A stretch of DNA of 6,277 nt, from positions 1 to 6,277 of the forward strand of contig JAHWJF010000220.1 in NCBI GenBank assembly GCA_019348515.1, given 5' to 3'. Positions 1 to 6,016 of the stretch are shown one piece after another (positions within the stretch are counted from its first letter, which is position 1; every line of letters starts with the position of its first letter). This DNA is from Chloroflexota bacterium (GTDB taxonomy: Bacteria; Chloroflexota; Chloroflexia; Thermomicrobiales; UBA6265). The notes below the pieces were generated by a model. That model saw only the letters and a program-made list of their open reading frames with translations. It was not told where the DNA came from and did no database searches. A program made the translations under genes and the position numbers.

Positions 1-1765
1 ATCGTACGACAAGACCAGTCACTGGATGTGGGTTGAGCCGGTCGCCAACTTCTTTGTCCCGCGTGGCTATGTCGTCGTTGTCCAAGACCTGCGGGGCCGC
101 TATCTATCTGAGGGTTTGGGGCAGTACTGGCACGTCGCCAACCCTCATGATGGCCGCGATGGGTACGACACGATCGAGTGGATCGCCGCCCGGCCCTGGT
201 GCAACGGCCGCGTCGGCATGGTCGGTTCGTCCCACGGCGCTATGACTCAGACGACCGCGGCCCTGGCCAACCCGCCGCACCTCGCCGCGATCTGGCCCGA
301 CGTCGGGCCGATCAACAACTATGCCCACCACATTCGCGAGGGCGGCGCGATGCAGCTCCACATGTTCGGCGCCCAATTCCTCCACGCCTTCGACGCCCAG
401 GAATTGCAGGACGACCCAGTCGCGAAACACGCGTTCGAGCGGGAGATGGCACGGTTGCGCGACTGGGTGTGGCTGACGCCTTTCAAACGGGGGCTGACGC
501 CGCTGACGCGGGTGCCGGGGCTGGAGGAAACGCTCTTCAACTACTACACGCGAGGCGCGTACGACGAGTGGTGGGGCGCTGACTTCAACGACTACGAGCG
601 CTACTTCGACCGCCACGCCGATTGCGCCGGAACCTTCAGCGGCGGCTGGTACGATCCGTATGCCGTCGCGACCACCCGTCACTACAGTGCGATGGCAAAG
701 CAGAACGTGATGCCGCAGCGCCTCGTGATGGGGCCGTGGACCCACGAGACGATGCGGATGGACGTCACCTGGGCGGCGGACGTCGATTTCGGGCCCGACT
801 CCTTGATGGGCAATACCCAGTACAACGCGCACCGCCTGCGCTGGTTCGATCGCTGGCTTGGCGATGTCCCCAACGGCGCCGAGGACGACCCGCCGGTCCG
901 GATCTTCGTGATGGGCGGCGGTGATGGACACCGCACGATCAACGGCAAGCTCTTTCACGGCGGCGCCTGGCGGACGGAACAGGAATGGCCGCTCGCGCGG
1001 GCGGTGCCGACGACGCTGTACCTGCGGGCGAACGGCGATCTCACCGCCGAGGAGCCGGGGGATACCGATCAACCGCGCCACTTCACATTCGACCCGGCGC
1101 ACCCAGTACCGACGATCTCGGCGAACGTGACCGGCTTCTTTGAGTTGGTGTCGATCGGCGAGGGGGTGGAAGAGGGATACGAGAAGCTGGTCCCCTGGCG
1201 GGCACGCATGCGCAGCATCGTCACCCCGGGGGCCACGCACCAGCGGCAAGCGCCCAGTGTCGTGGGCGCCCGTGCACCGTACCCACTCCTGGCGCACCGG
1301 CCGGATGTGCTTGTGTTCCAGACCGATCCCTTGGCGGAGCCGGTCGAGGTCACCGGGCAGGCGGTCGTCACCCTCTGGATTTCCTCGTCAGCTCTTGACA
1401 CGGACTTCACCGCCAAGCTGCTCGATGTCTACCCGCCCAACGCGGATTACCCGGAGGGCTATCACATGAATCTCGTCGACTCGATCATCCGCGTCCGCTA
1501 TCGGAACGGCTGGGAGCGCGAGGAGATGATGGACCCCGGTGAGGCGTACCGCGTGCGAATCGTCTTGCCGCCGACGAGCAACCTCTTCAATGCCGGGCAC
1601 CGGATTCGGATCGACATCTCGAGCAGCAACTTTCCCCGCTTCGACCTGAACCCGAACACGGGCGAGCCGATCGGGCGGCACACACGCACCACCGCCGCCA
1701 ACAACACCGTCTATCTGGATCGGTCGCACCCGTCGCAGGTCGAGTTGCCGGTGATTCCACGATGA
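1..1765 (+). CDS. CocE/NonD family serine hydrolase (X-Pro dipeptidyl-peptidase/S15-like), 5' end missing
   Basis: Alpha/beta hydrolase of the cocaine esterase / glutaryl-7-ACA acylase / X-Pro dipeptidyl-peptidase group, which cleaves ester or amide bonds, often in acylated amines or peptides. The frame is open to the window edge: the codons before the first ATG (26) read YDKTSHW, which matches the usual stretch before this block in the family, so the true start lies outside. Numbering from that ATG, the nucleophile elbow is GSSHG (residues 67-71, Ser69). The catalytic Asp is in GGWYD (Asp210) and the His in GPWTH (His240), the same motifs that carry the triad in cocaine esterase. Residues from about 330 to 579 form the C-terminal jelly-roll (PepX_C-like) domain, ending with the typical FNAGHRIRIDISSSNFPRFD segment. 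No signal peptide can be judged because the N-terminus is missing. The peptide-type binding protein downstream on the same strand suggests a peptide- or amide-related substrate, but the substrate cannot be read from the sequence. Confidence 0.93.
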   Translation, partial: SYDKTSHWMWVEPVANFFVPRGYVVVVQDLRGRYLSEGLGQYWHVANPHDGRDGYDTIEWIAARPWCNGRVGMVGSSHGAMTQTTAALANPPHLAAIWPDVGPINNYAHHIREGGAMQLHMFGAQFLHAFDAQELQDDPVAKHAFEREMARLRDWVWLTPFKRGLTPLTRVPGLEETLFNYYTRGAYDEWWGADFNDYERYFDRHADCAGTFSGGWYDPYAVATTRHYSAMAKQNVMPQRLVMGPWTHETMRMDVTWAADVDFGPDSLMGNTQYNAHRLRWFDRWLGDVPNGAEDDPPVRIFVMGGGDGHRTINGKLFHGGAWRTEQEWPLARAVPTTLYLRANGDLTAEEPGDTDQPRHFTFDPAHPVPTISANVTGFFELVSIGEGVEEGYEKLVPWRARMRSIVTPGATHQRQAPSVVGARAPYPLLAHRPDVLVFQTDPLAEPVEVTGQAVVTLWISSSALDTDFTAKLLDVYPPNADYPEGYHMNLVDSIIRVRYRNGWEREEMMDPGEAYRVRIVLPPTSNLFNAGHRIRIDISSSNFPRFDLNPNTGEPIGRHTRTTAANNTVYLDRSHPSQVELPVIPR

Positions 1766-1823
1766 CTCATTGCCCGCCCGCTGTCCGGTGCGGCACGGCC
1801 CGGCGGGACGCGTGAACGGGTTC

Positions 1824-1836
1824 GAAAGGAGGTGAT
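1824..1836 (+). promoter_or_regulatory. orphan full-length Shine-Dalgarno sequence
   Basis: GAAAGGAGGTGAT is complementary to essentially the whole 3' tail of bacterial 16S rRNA. It lies about 110 nt upstream of the binding-protein start, too far to serve it. The only near ATG (1835-1837) overlaps its end, leaving just 2 nt after GGAGG, well below normal spacing. That ATG would open a 47-codon frame (1835-1978) rich in Arg (begins MRHRTSISRAWCRR) that ends 31 nt inside the binding-protein gene in another frame. It may be a leader peptide, a standby ribosome site, or the remnant of a lost start. Confidence 0.4.
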
Positions 1837-1932
1837 GCGACATCGAACATCGATCAGCCGTGCTTGGTGCCGCCGGCTCGTCCGGCCCTACGCTGGCGCG
1901 CCGACATCTCTCCGTCTGGAAGCGAGCTATCA

Positions 1933-1939
1933 GAGAGGA
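1933..1939 (+). promoter_or_regulatory. ribosome binding site of the substrate-binding protein
   Basis: GAGAGGA lies 8 nt before the ATG at 1948. It decides the start: the frame is open further upstream to a TTG at 1864, but that extension has no ribosome site of its own and would bury the twin-arginine signal behind 28 extra residues. Confidence 0.7.
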
Positions 1940-1947
1940 CCTACACC

Positions 1948-3534
1948 ATGGACCACGAGGCATCGACTCGCATCTTGACCGCTAGTCTCGCCCGCCGCGG
2001 GCTGCTGAAGGGCGTCGCAGGAGTCGGACTCGGGATGGCTGCCGGCGCCCGGTTGGCGCCGGGTCGAGGGTTCGCCCAGGGGACGCCGACACCGGGTGGG
2101 ACGTACACCTTCGGCACCGGCCAGGGGTTCACGACGCTCGACCCGCACAAGCCCGGTCTCCTCAATGATCAAAACCTCTTCAATGCGCTCTGGAACGGGC
2201 TGGTGAAAATGAACGAGAACATGGAGGTGCAGCCCGACCTGGCGGAACGCTGGGAGAACCCGGACCCGCTGACCTACATCTTCCACCTCCGCCCGGGGGT
2301 GCGATTCCACAATGGTCGGGAGATGACGGCGGATGACGTGGTCTTTACTCTTGACCGTGTGGCCAATCCGGATACCGGCTCGCGCTGGGCCAGTTTCAGT
2401 CTTCCGGAGTACGACCACGCCGAGGCCATCGACCGATACACGGTCAAGCTGGTCAACCGGAATCCGTTCCCGGCTCAAATCGACAACCTGACCAAGGTGA
2501 AAATCATCGCTCCAGAGAATGTCGACGCGATCGCCGAACAGCCGGTCGGGACTGGGCCATTCACGCTCACCGAGTACGTCCAGGACGACCGGGTGGTGAT
2601 GGAGCGCTTCGCCGACTACTGGGATGCCGCCAACGTTCACCTTGACGGCGTCATCATGAAAACTGTTTCGGACCCGACGGCGATCGTCCAGGCGCTCCGG
2701 ACCGGTGATGTCGATTCGATCTGGCAGATGGCGACCCGCGACGCCGACGCCGTTGCCGGCGATCCCAACTTGGAGCTCTACACTGGTACGCAGCACGCGG
2801 TTGTCCAGCAGTTGATGATTGATAATTCCCAACCGCCGTTCAACGACCCCCTGGCGCGCAAGGCGCTCTCCTACGCCACCGACCGGGACGCGATCAACGA
2901 GATTGCCTTCTTCGGCTACTTCGAGCCGCACTGGTACGATCATCCGCTGCCAAGCACCCACCCGTACTTCAACCCCGACACGCCGCGGGCGGAGTTCGAC
3001 CTGCAGCGGGCGAAGGAGCTCTTCGACGCGGCAGGGGTCACGGGAGAGACCACCATCACCTACCAAGCGATCTCGACGACGAACCCGGAGTGGGTCGTCG
3101 TCGGCGAGATTCTGCAGCAGAGTCTGGCGGAAATTGGGATCACGGTTGAGATCGAGCGGCTCGACCTCGCGGCCTGGCTCGATGTCTTCGTGCCGGCCGA
3201 AGAGAAGCAATGGCCAGCCCGGATCATCTCGAACGGAAACGTGGGGCATGCCGACCCGTCGACCTTCTTCAACAATTTCCGCGACGTGCCGCAGAACTAC
3301 AACCACTACCAGTACACCCCGGCGCAGGAGCTGATGGACCGGGCGGCGGTAACGGTCGATGAGGAAGAGCGGCGGGGCCTGTATTACGAGGCGCAGATGA
3401 TGATGGCGGAGAATCCGCCCTGTCCGTTCCCGTACGTCCAGCACGGGCTCTACGGGAAGACGAAGGCCCTTAAGGGATTCTACGCGGAAGCCGACTGGGT
3501 GCCGCACTTCGAGTACGCCTGGCTCGATCGCTAG
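1948..3534 (+). CDS. ABC transporter substrate-binding protein, family 5 (peptide/nickel/opine type), Tat-exported
   Basis: Extracytoplasmic solute-binding protein of the DppA/OppA class (SBP_bac_5), 528 aa with this start, a usual length. The N-terminus carries a twin-arginine signal: ARRGLLKG (Arg16-Arg17), a hydrophobic glycine/alanine stretch to about residue 36, and a likely cleavage near GFAQ (41-44). There is no lipobox cysteine, so it is not a classical lipoprotein. Family hallmarks are TLDPH (63-67), the RPGVRFHNG block (115-123) followed by TADDVVFTLDR, and GTGPF (201-205). The C-terminal lobe has the expected RKALSYATDRDAI and ELFDAAGVTG segments. It should bind an oligopeptide or similar ligand outside the membrane and pass it to two permeases and ATPases, none of which is in the window; downstream is only a decayed region. 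The ligand cannot be told from sequence. The hydrolase upstream hints at peptides or N-acyl compounds. Confidence 0.93.
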   Translation: MDHEASTRILTASLARRGLLKGVAGVGLGMAAGARLAPGRGFAQGTPTPGGTYTFGTGQGFTTLDPHKPGLLNDQNLFNALWNGLVKMNENMEVQPDLAERWENPDPLTYIFHLRPGVRFHNGREMTADDVVFTLDRVANPDTGSRWASFSLPEYDHAEAIDRYTVKLVNRNPFPAQIDNLTKVKIIAPENVDAIAEQPVGTGPFTLTEYVQDDRVVMERFADYWDAANVHLDGVIMKTVSDPTAIVQALRTGDVDSIWQMATRDADAVAGDPNLELYTGTQHAVVQQLMIDNSQPPFNDPLARKALSYATDRDAINEIAFFGYFEPHWYDHPLPSTHPYFNPDTPRAEFDLQRAKELFDAAGVTGETTITYQAISTTNPEWVVVGEILQQSLAEIGITVEIERLDLAAWLDVFVPAEEKQWPARIISNGNVGHADPSTFFNNFRDVPQNYNHYQYTPAQELMDRAAVTVDEEERRGLYYEAQMMMAENPPCPFPYVQHGLYGKTKALKGFYAEADWVPHFEYAWLDR

Positions 3535-3860
3535 GCGGCTAGTACGTACAAGCATGAGTACATGCGCATCGGTGCCTTGCTAGGCACCGATGCCTTGCGT
3601 GTACCTGGGGAGGGACTTGGCGGCTTGTTGATGCCTGAAAAGGCTGATTTGGCCAAACGGGTGCGCATCAGGCTGCTGGTTGGTGCGGTGGTCGGTTCCC
3701 GCAGCACCGTGCGGATCGTCTCGTGACTTACGCCAAATTCTGCCGCCAGCTCACGTAGGCTGAAGTTGGTTGCGGTATCCCGGATCGTCGCCTTCTGCGA
3801 TGCCGTGAGCTTATTCTACTGCTGTGACTTATACGACGCTCGGCGGGACTTGCTCCTCAC
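3531..3860 (-). pseudogene. decayed gene with resolvase-like helix-turn-helix, in-frame amber stop
   Basis: The minus strand reads, in one frame, a basic stretch (VRSKSRRASYKSQQ, beginning at a possible GTG at 3858-3860), then a TAG at 3816-3818, then NKLTASQKATIRDTATNFS followed by LRELAAEFGVSHETIRTVL. The last part is a clear helix-turn-helix of the type found in resolvases and small DNA-binding proteins. The frame runs on as low-complexity Ser/Pro/Thr sequence to a TAG at 3531-3533, overlapping the end of the convergent binding-protein gene. After the amber codon no start codon precedes the helix-turn-helix, so it cannot be made as an intact protein without readthrough. The tail also contains the long hairpin, so the real coding end was probably just after the helix-turn-helix, near 3680. 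It may be a remnant of a recombinase or of a small regulator. Confidence 0.5.
3558..3604. terminator. long hairpin behind the binding-protein gene, probable terminator without U-tract
   Basis: A perfect 12-bp stem, GCATCGGTGCCT (3566-3577) with AGGCACCGATGC (3582-3593), has a 4-nt loop. It is extended by an outer 8-bp stem, GTACATGC (3558-3565) with GCGTGTAC (3597-3604), containing one G-U pair (T3563 with G3599) and a 3-nt bulge CTT (3594-3596). It starts 24 nt after the binding-protein stop. No T-run follows on either strand, so as an intrinsic terminator it would be of the U-less kind reported for GC-rich bacteria. It could instead be a 3' stability element. The pairing is seen directly; the role is inferred. 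Confidence 0.55.
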
Positions 3861-4067
3861 GCGGCAAGGTGGCGCGACCGCGATGTCGATCGGTTCTGTG
3901 CCAACGTGTCATGACGCAGTGGCGATAGCGATGCCCCTCGAATCCGCCATCTTAAACTTGATAGTCGACGCAGTTCAATCGGTCTCGTTGATTTGCACCC
4001 AGCGGGCGACTTCGTCTGCACGTGGAGGGTGGACCCTGCCTGCGGAGTAAAAAGACTTGACCTGTCC
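3861..4067. other. gene-free stretch between the decayed helix-turn-helix gene and the dehydrogenase
   Basis: No supported gene on either strand. Base use is locally more AT-rich than the flanks, for example around 3948-3995. On the minus strand the dehydrogenase frame stays open for 30 codons past its TAG (to a TGA at 3975-3977), ending RADEVARWVQINETD, which has a protein-like composition but no start codon and no family I recognise. No tRNA, no terminator with a convincing stem and no insertion-sequence ends were seen. Confidence 0.5.
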
Positions 4068-5018
4068 CTACGGCCGGACCACCGCCTTGATGAACCCGGG
4101 CGGCTTCTCCCGGAGGTCGGTGTAGGCGCGGTCGACCTCGTCCAGGGTGTAGCGGTGGGTGACGAGGGCACCGAGGTCGATCAAGCCGCTGGCGGCAAGC
4201 TCCAGACCGATGCGCATGCTCTCGATCAGATCGGCGTGCCGTCGCGCGTGGGCGTTGACGACGTCGATCGCCTTCCAGTTCCACATCCCGACGTCGACCT
4301 GCCGTGGCCCGCCCTGGTGGTAGCCCAGGATCGAGAGCACCCCATGGGCGCGGACTATCTCCCCCGCCAGCGTCAACCCCGGCTGGGTGCCGGACCCCTC
4401 GACGACGACATCGAACCCGCGGTCGCTCTGCCAGTCGCCGAAATTGGTCAGGACATACTCTGGCGGGAGCTCCGAGGGGTGATAGACCTCATCGGCGCCG
4501 AGCGACGTCGCCGCCGCCCGCGCATCCTCCCGCACGTCGATGGCGACGATCCGGCTCGGCCCGCGCAGCTTCAGCAGTTGCAGCATCCCGAGCCCCATGT
4601 AACCAAGACCGATGAGCGCCACCCGATCGGCGAGCTCCACCGGCGTGCGCCGCTGGGCGTTGACCAGGCAGGCGAGCGGTTCGCCGAGGGCGTTTTCCTC
4701 GGCGATGCCTTCGGGCACCGGGAGTAGCTCGGCTTCGGTCGTCAGGCAGAGATCGGCATAGGCGCCCTTGAAGAGCCCGGTGACCCGGTCGCCCTCGCGT
4801 ACCCGCGTCACCTCTGGCCCGATCTCGACCACCACGCCCATTGGCTCGTGTCCGAAGCGGTGCGGATATCCCGGTCGCCCATCGGCCCACGGATGAAGCT
4901 CTGAGGCACAGACGCCGCTGGCCATGACCCGCACCAGAACCTCGCCTGGGCCCGGCTCCGGGGTAGACGCCTCCACGACCTGCGAGGTGCGAGGGGCAAT
5001 GAGTTGGCTGTATCGCAT
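4068..5018 (-). CDS. zinc-dependent medium-chain dehydrogenase (sorbitol/threonine dehydrogenase type)
   Basis: Medium-chain dehydrogenase/reductase of 316 aa, expected to oxidise a polyol or secondary alcohol in the cytoplasm. The GroES-like N-domain has Cys37 in SGVCASELH, His57-Glu58 in FGHEP and Glu113 in GEPLA. These positions match the catalytic zinc ligands of polyol dehydrogenases. The Rossmann domain begins VALIGLGYMG (GLGYMG 137-142), and the second strand ends AID (Asp161), an acidic residue usually favouring NAD over NADP. The four-cysteine structural zinc lobe is absent: the segment between DRVTGLFKG and LLPVPEG is shortened, explaining a length below the usual 340-350 aa. The ATG at 5016-5018 has GGAGG 10 nt upstream. 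The gene follows two sugar-permease genes on the same strand, so it may oxidise the imported sugar or polyol. The exact substrate is unknown. Confidence 0.93.
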   Translation of the reverse strand: MRYSQLIAPRTSQVVEASTPEPGPGEVLVRVMASGVCASELHPWADGRPGYPHRFGHEPMGVVVEIGPEVTRVREGDRVTGLFKGAYADLCLTTEAELLPVPEGIAEENALGEPLACLVNAQRRTPVELADRVALIGLGYMGLGMLQLLKLRGPSRIVAIDVREDARAAATSLGADEVYHPSELPPEYVLTNFGDWQSDRGFDVVVEGSGTQPGLTLAGEIVRAHGVLSILGYHQGGPRQVDVGMWNWKAIDVVNAHARRHADLIESMRIGLELAASGLIDLGALVTHRYTLDEVDRAYTDLREKPPGFIKAVVRP

Positions 5019-5028
5019 GCGAACCGTG

Positions 5029-5033
5029 CCTCC
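5029..5033 (-). promoter_or_regulatory. ribosome binding site of the dehydrogenase
   Basis: GGAGG on the minus strand, 10 nt before the ATG at 5018. It lies only 5 nt from the lower arm of the inverted repeat (5039-5055), so folding of that repeat in the mRNA could affect ribosome access. Confidence 0.6.
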
Positions 5034-5038
5034 ACTAC

Positions 5039-5139
5039 TGGCTATCGGCTATCAGTCAAAGACGGCAAGACGGCAAGACGGCAAGACGGCGAGGAGAGTC
5101 GTCAGTCGTGAGTCTTCCAGAGCTGATAGCCGATAGCCA
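5039..5139. repeat. composite repeat cassette: 17-bp inverted arms around tandem octamers and heptamers
   Basis: The left arm TGGCTATCGGCTATCAG (5039-5055) is the exact reverse complement of the right arm CTGATAGCCGATAGCCA (5123-5139). Each arm itself holds a direct repeat of the heptamer GGCTATC. Between them are four copies of GACGGCAA (5061-5092, last copy GACGGCGA) and three degenerate heptamers AGTCGTC, AGTCGTG, AGTCTTC (5097-5117). The cassette occupies nearly the whole gap between the permease stop, 7 nt from the right arm, and the dehydrogenase ribosome site. It resembles dispersed REP- or MITE-like intergenic elements. In RNA it would form a 17-bp stem with a 67-nt loop. Confidence 0.8.
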
Positions 5140-5146
5140 AACGTCG

Positions 5147-6016
5147 TTACCCCTTCAGTGCGCCCGAAGCCAGACCTTTGACGAAGTCGCGCTGGAAGAT
5201 GAGGAAGAGGATGGTGACTGGCAGGGAGATAATGAGCACCCCCGCGGTCATGAGACCGTAGTCGATCGAGAACCGTCCCTGGAAAAAGAGCATCCCGACC
5301 GGCAGGGTCCGTAACTCGTCACTGACCAGGAAGACCAGCGGCAAGAGCAGGTCGTTCCAGCTCCAGAGGAACTCCAGCAAGGCAACGGTCATCAGACCGG
5401 GCTTGGCCAGAGGCAGCATGATCTGCCAGAAGATCTGGAACTCGTTGGCGCCGTCGACCCGAGCCGCGTCGTCCAGCTCACGCGGCAGATCCTTGAAGAA
5501 GGCGCGCATGATGAAGACGAAGATCGGAGCCGCCAGGGCGATGTCGGCGACGATCACCGAGCCGTAGGTGTTGAGCAGGCGAAAGTCGCGCATCGTCAGG
5601 TAGAGCGGGATGATGATGGCGGCGACAGGGATCGTCAGACCAAGCAGCAAGGTGTAGAGGAGCAGCTTCTGGCCGGGGAAGTGGAGGCGAGCGAACGCGT
5701 AGCCGGCGAGGGACGAGAGGATCACCATCCCGATCACGTCGGCGATGGAGATGATGACGCTGTTCTTGAAGTACGTGCTGAAGCGGCCGACCGTCCAGGC
5801 CTCGCGCAGATTGTCGAGGGTGGGCGGCAGCGGCAGCCCGTACGGATTGGTCAACTGCTGCTGATCTGTCTTGAAGGCGGTAAACCACGCTAGCAGCAGC
5901 GGCCCGACCGCGAAGAGGAACAGGATGATCAGCGGCACGTAGACCAGCCACCATGCTCGCGGTCGCGGCCCGCCGACAGTCGTCATCGTCGGGGTCTGGG
6001 ACAGGGAATCAGTCAT
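5147..6016 (-). CDS. carbohydrate ABC transporter permease, MalG/UgpE type
   Basis: Inner-membrane subunit of a sugar (CUT1-type) ABC importer, 289 aa, a normal length. Six hydrophobic segments lie near residues 23-46, 84-108, 118-141, 152-174, 207-232 and 255-275. The cytoplasmic EAA loop that docks on the ATPase spans about 181-206, core AARVDGANEF, ending LPLAKP. The C-terminus QRDFVKGLASGALKG is typical of the MalG side of the pair. The ATG at 6014-6016 is chosen because GGGAG (6024-6028) lies 7 nt upstream; a GTG directly before it (6019) would leave only 4 nt. The ATG overlaps the end of the preceding permease in ATGACTGA, suggesting translational coupling. The ATPase and sugar-binding protein are not in the window. 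Substrate not determinable. Confidence 0.95.
   Translation of the reverse strand: MTDSLSQTPTMTTVGGPRPRAWWLVYVPLIILFLFAVGPLLLAWFTAFKTDQQQLTNPYGLPLPPTLDNLREAWTVGRFSTYFKNSVIISIADVIGMVILSSLAGYAFARLHFPGQKLLLYTLLLGLTIPVAAIIIPLYLTMRDFRLLNTYGSVIVADIALAAPIFVFIMRAFFKDLPRELDDAARVDGANEFQIFWQIMLPLAKPGLMTVALLEFLWSWNDLLLPLVFLVSDELRTLPVGMLFFQGRFSIDYGLMTAGVLIISLPVTILFLIFQRDFVKGLASGALKG

Larger units (their letters stand above)
1766..1947 (+). other. spacer between hydrolase and binding-protein genes
   Basis: 182 nt with no supported gene. Shortly after the hydrolase stop is a weak GC-rich inverted repeat, CCCGCC (1773-1778) with GGCGGG (1802-1807), with a smaller CCG/CGG pairing inside and no U-tract. It might be a poor terminator or mRNA structure. 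Next comes a strong orphan Shine-Dalgarno sequence (1824-1836), and then the normal ribosome binding site of the binding-protein gene. I see no clear -35/-10 pair, so the two genes could be co-transcribed. Confidence 0.5.

Noticed and set aside
104..1297. Long minus-strand open frame of 397 codons opposite the hydrolase
   Set aside because: It is the antisense shadow of a well-supported hydrolase; its Arg/Val/His-rich translation has no family features.
1766..1947. Riboswitch or T-box in the spacer
   Set aside because: No recognisable conserved core; only one weak GC-rich inverted repeat.
1930..3555. Minus-strand open frame of 541 codons opposite the binding protein
   Set aside because: Antisense shadow in GC-rich DNA; composition is Arg/Val-rich, no domain, while the plus strand has clear family motifs and a ribosome site.
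3951..3978. Possible minus-strand promoter: TTGAAC, then TTTAAG after 16 nt
   Set aside because: Only a partial match to both boxes, and the downstream gene is broken; expected by chance in the AT-richer patch.
3766..4050. Plus-strand 94-codon frame in the gap
   Set aside because: Starts at TTG without a ribosome site, no recognisable motif, and runs opposite the helix-turn-helix remnant.
4038..4070. Terminator behind the dehydrogenase (T-run about 20 nt after the stop, minus strand)
   Set aside because: The preceding sequence forms no convincing stem.
3993..4727. Plus-strand 244-codon frame opposite the dehydrogenase
   Set aside because: Shadow of the dehydrogenase; Asp/Val/Arg-rich with no family features.
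5061..5139. CRISPR array
   Set aside because: The repeats are contiguous 7-8-mers without spacers, and no cas gene is present.
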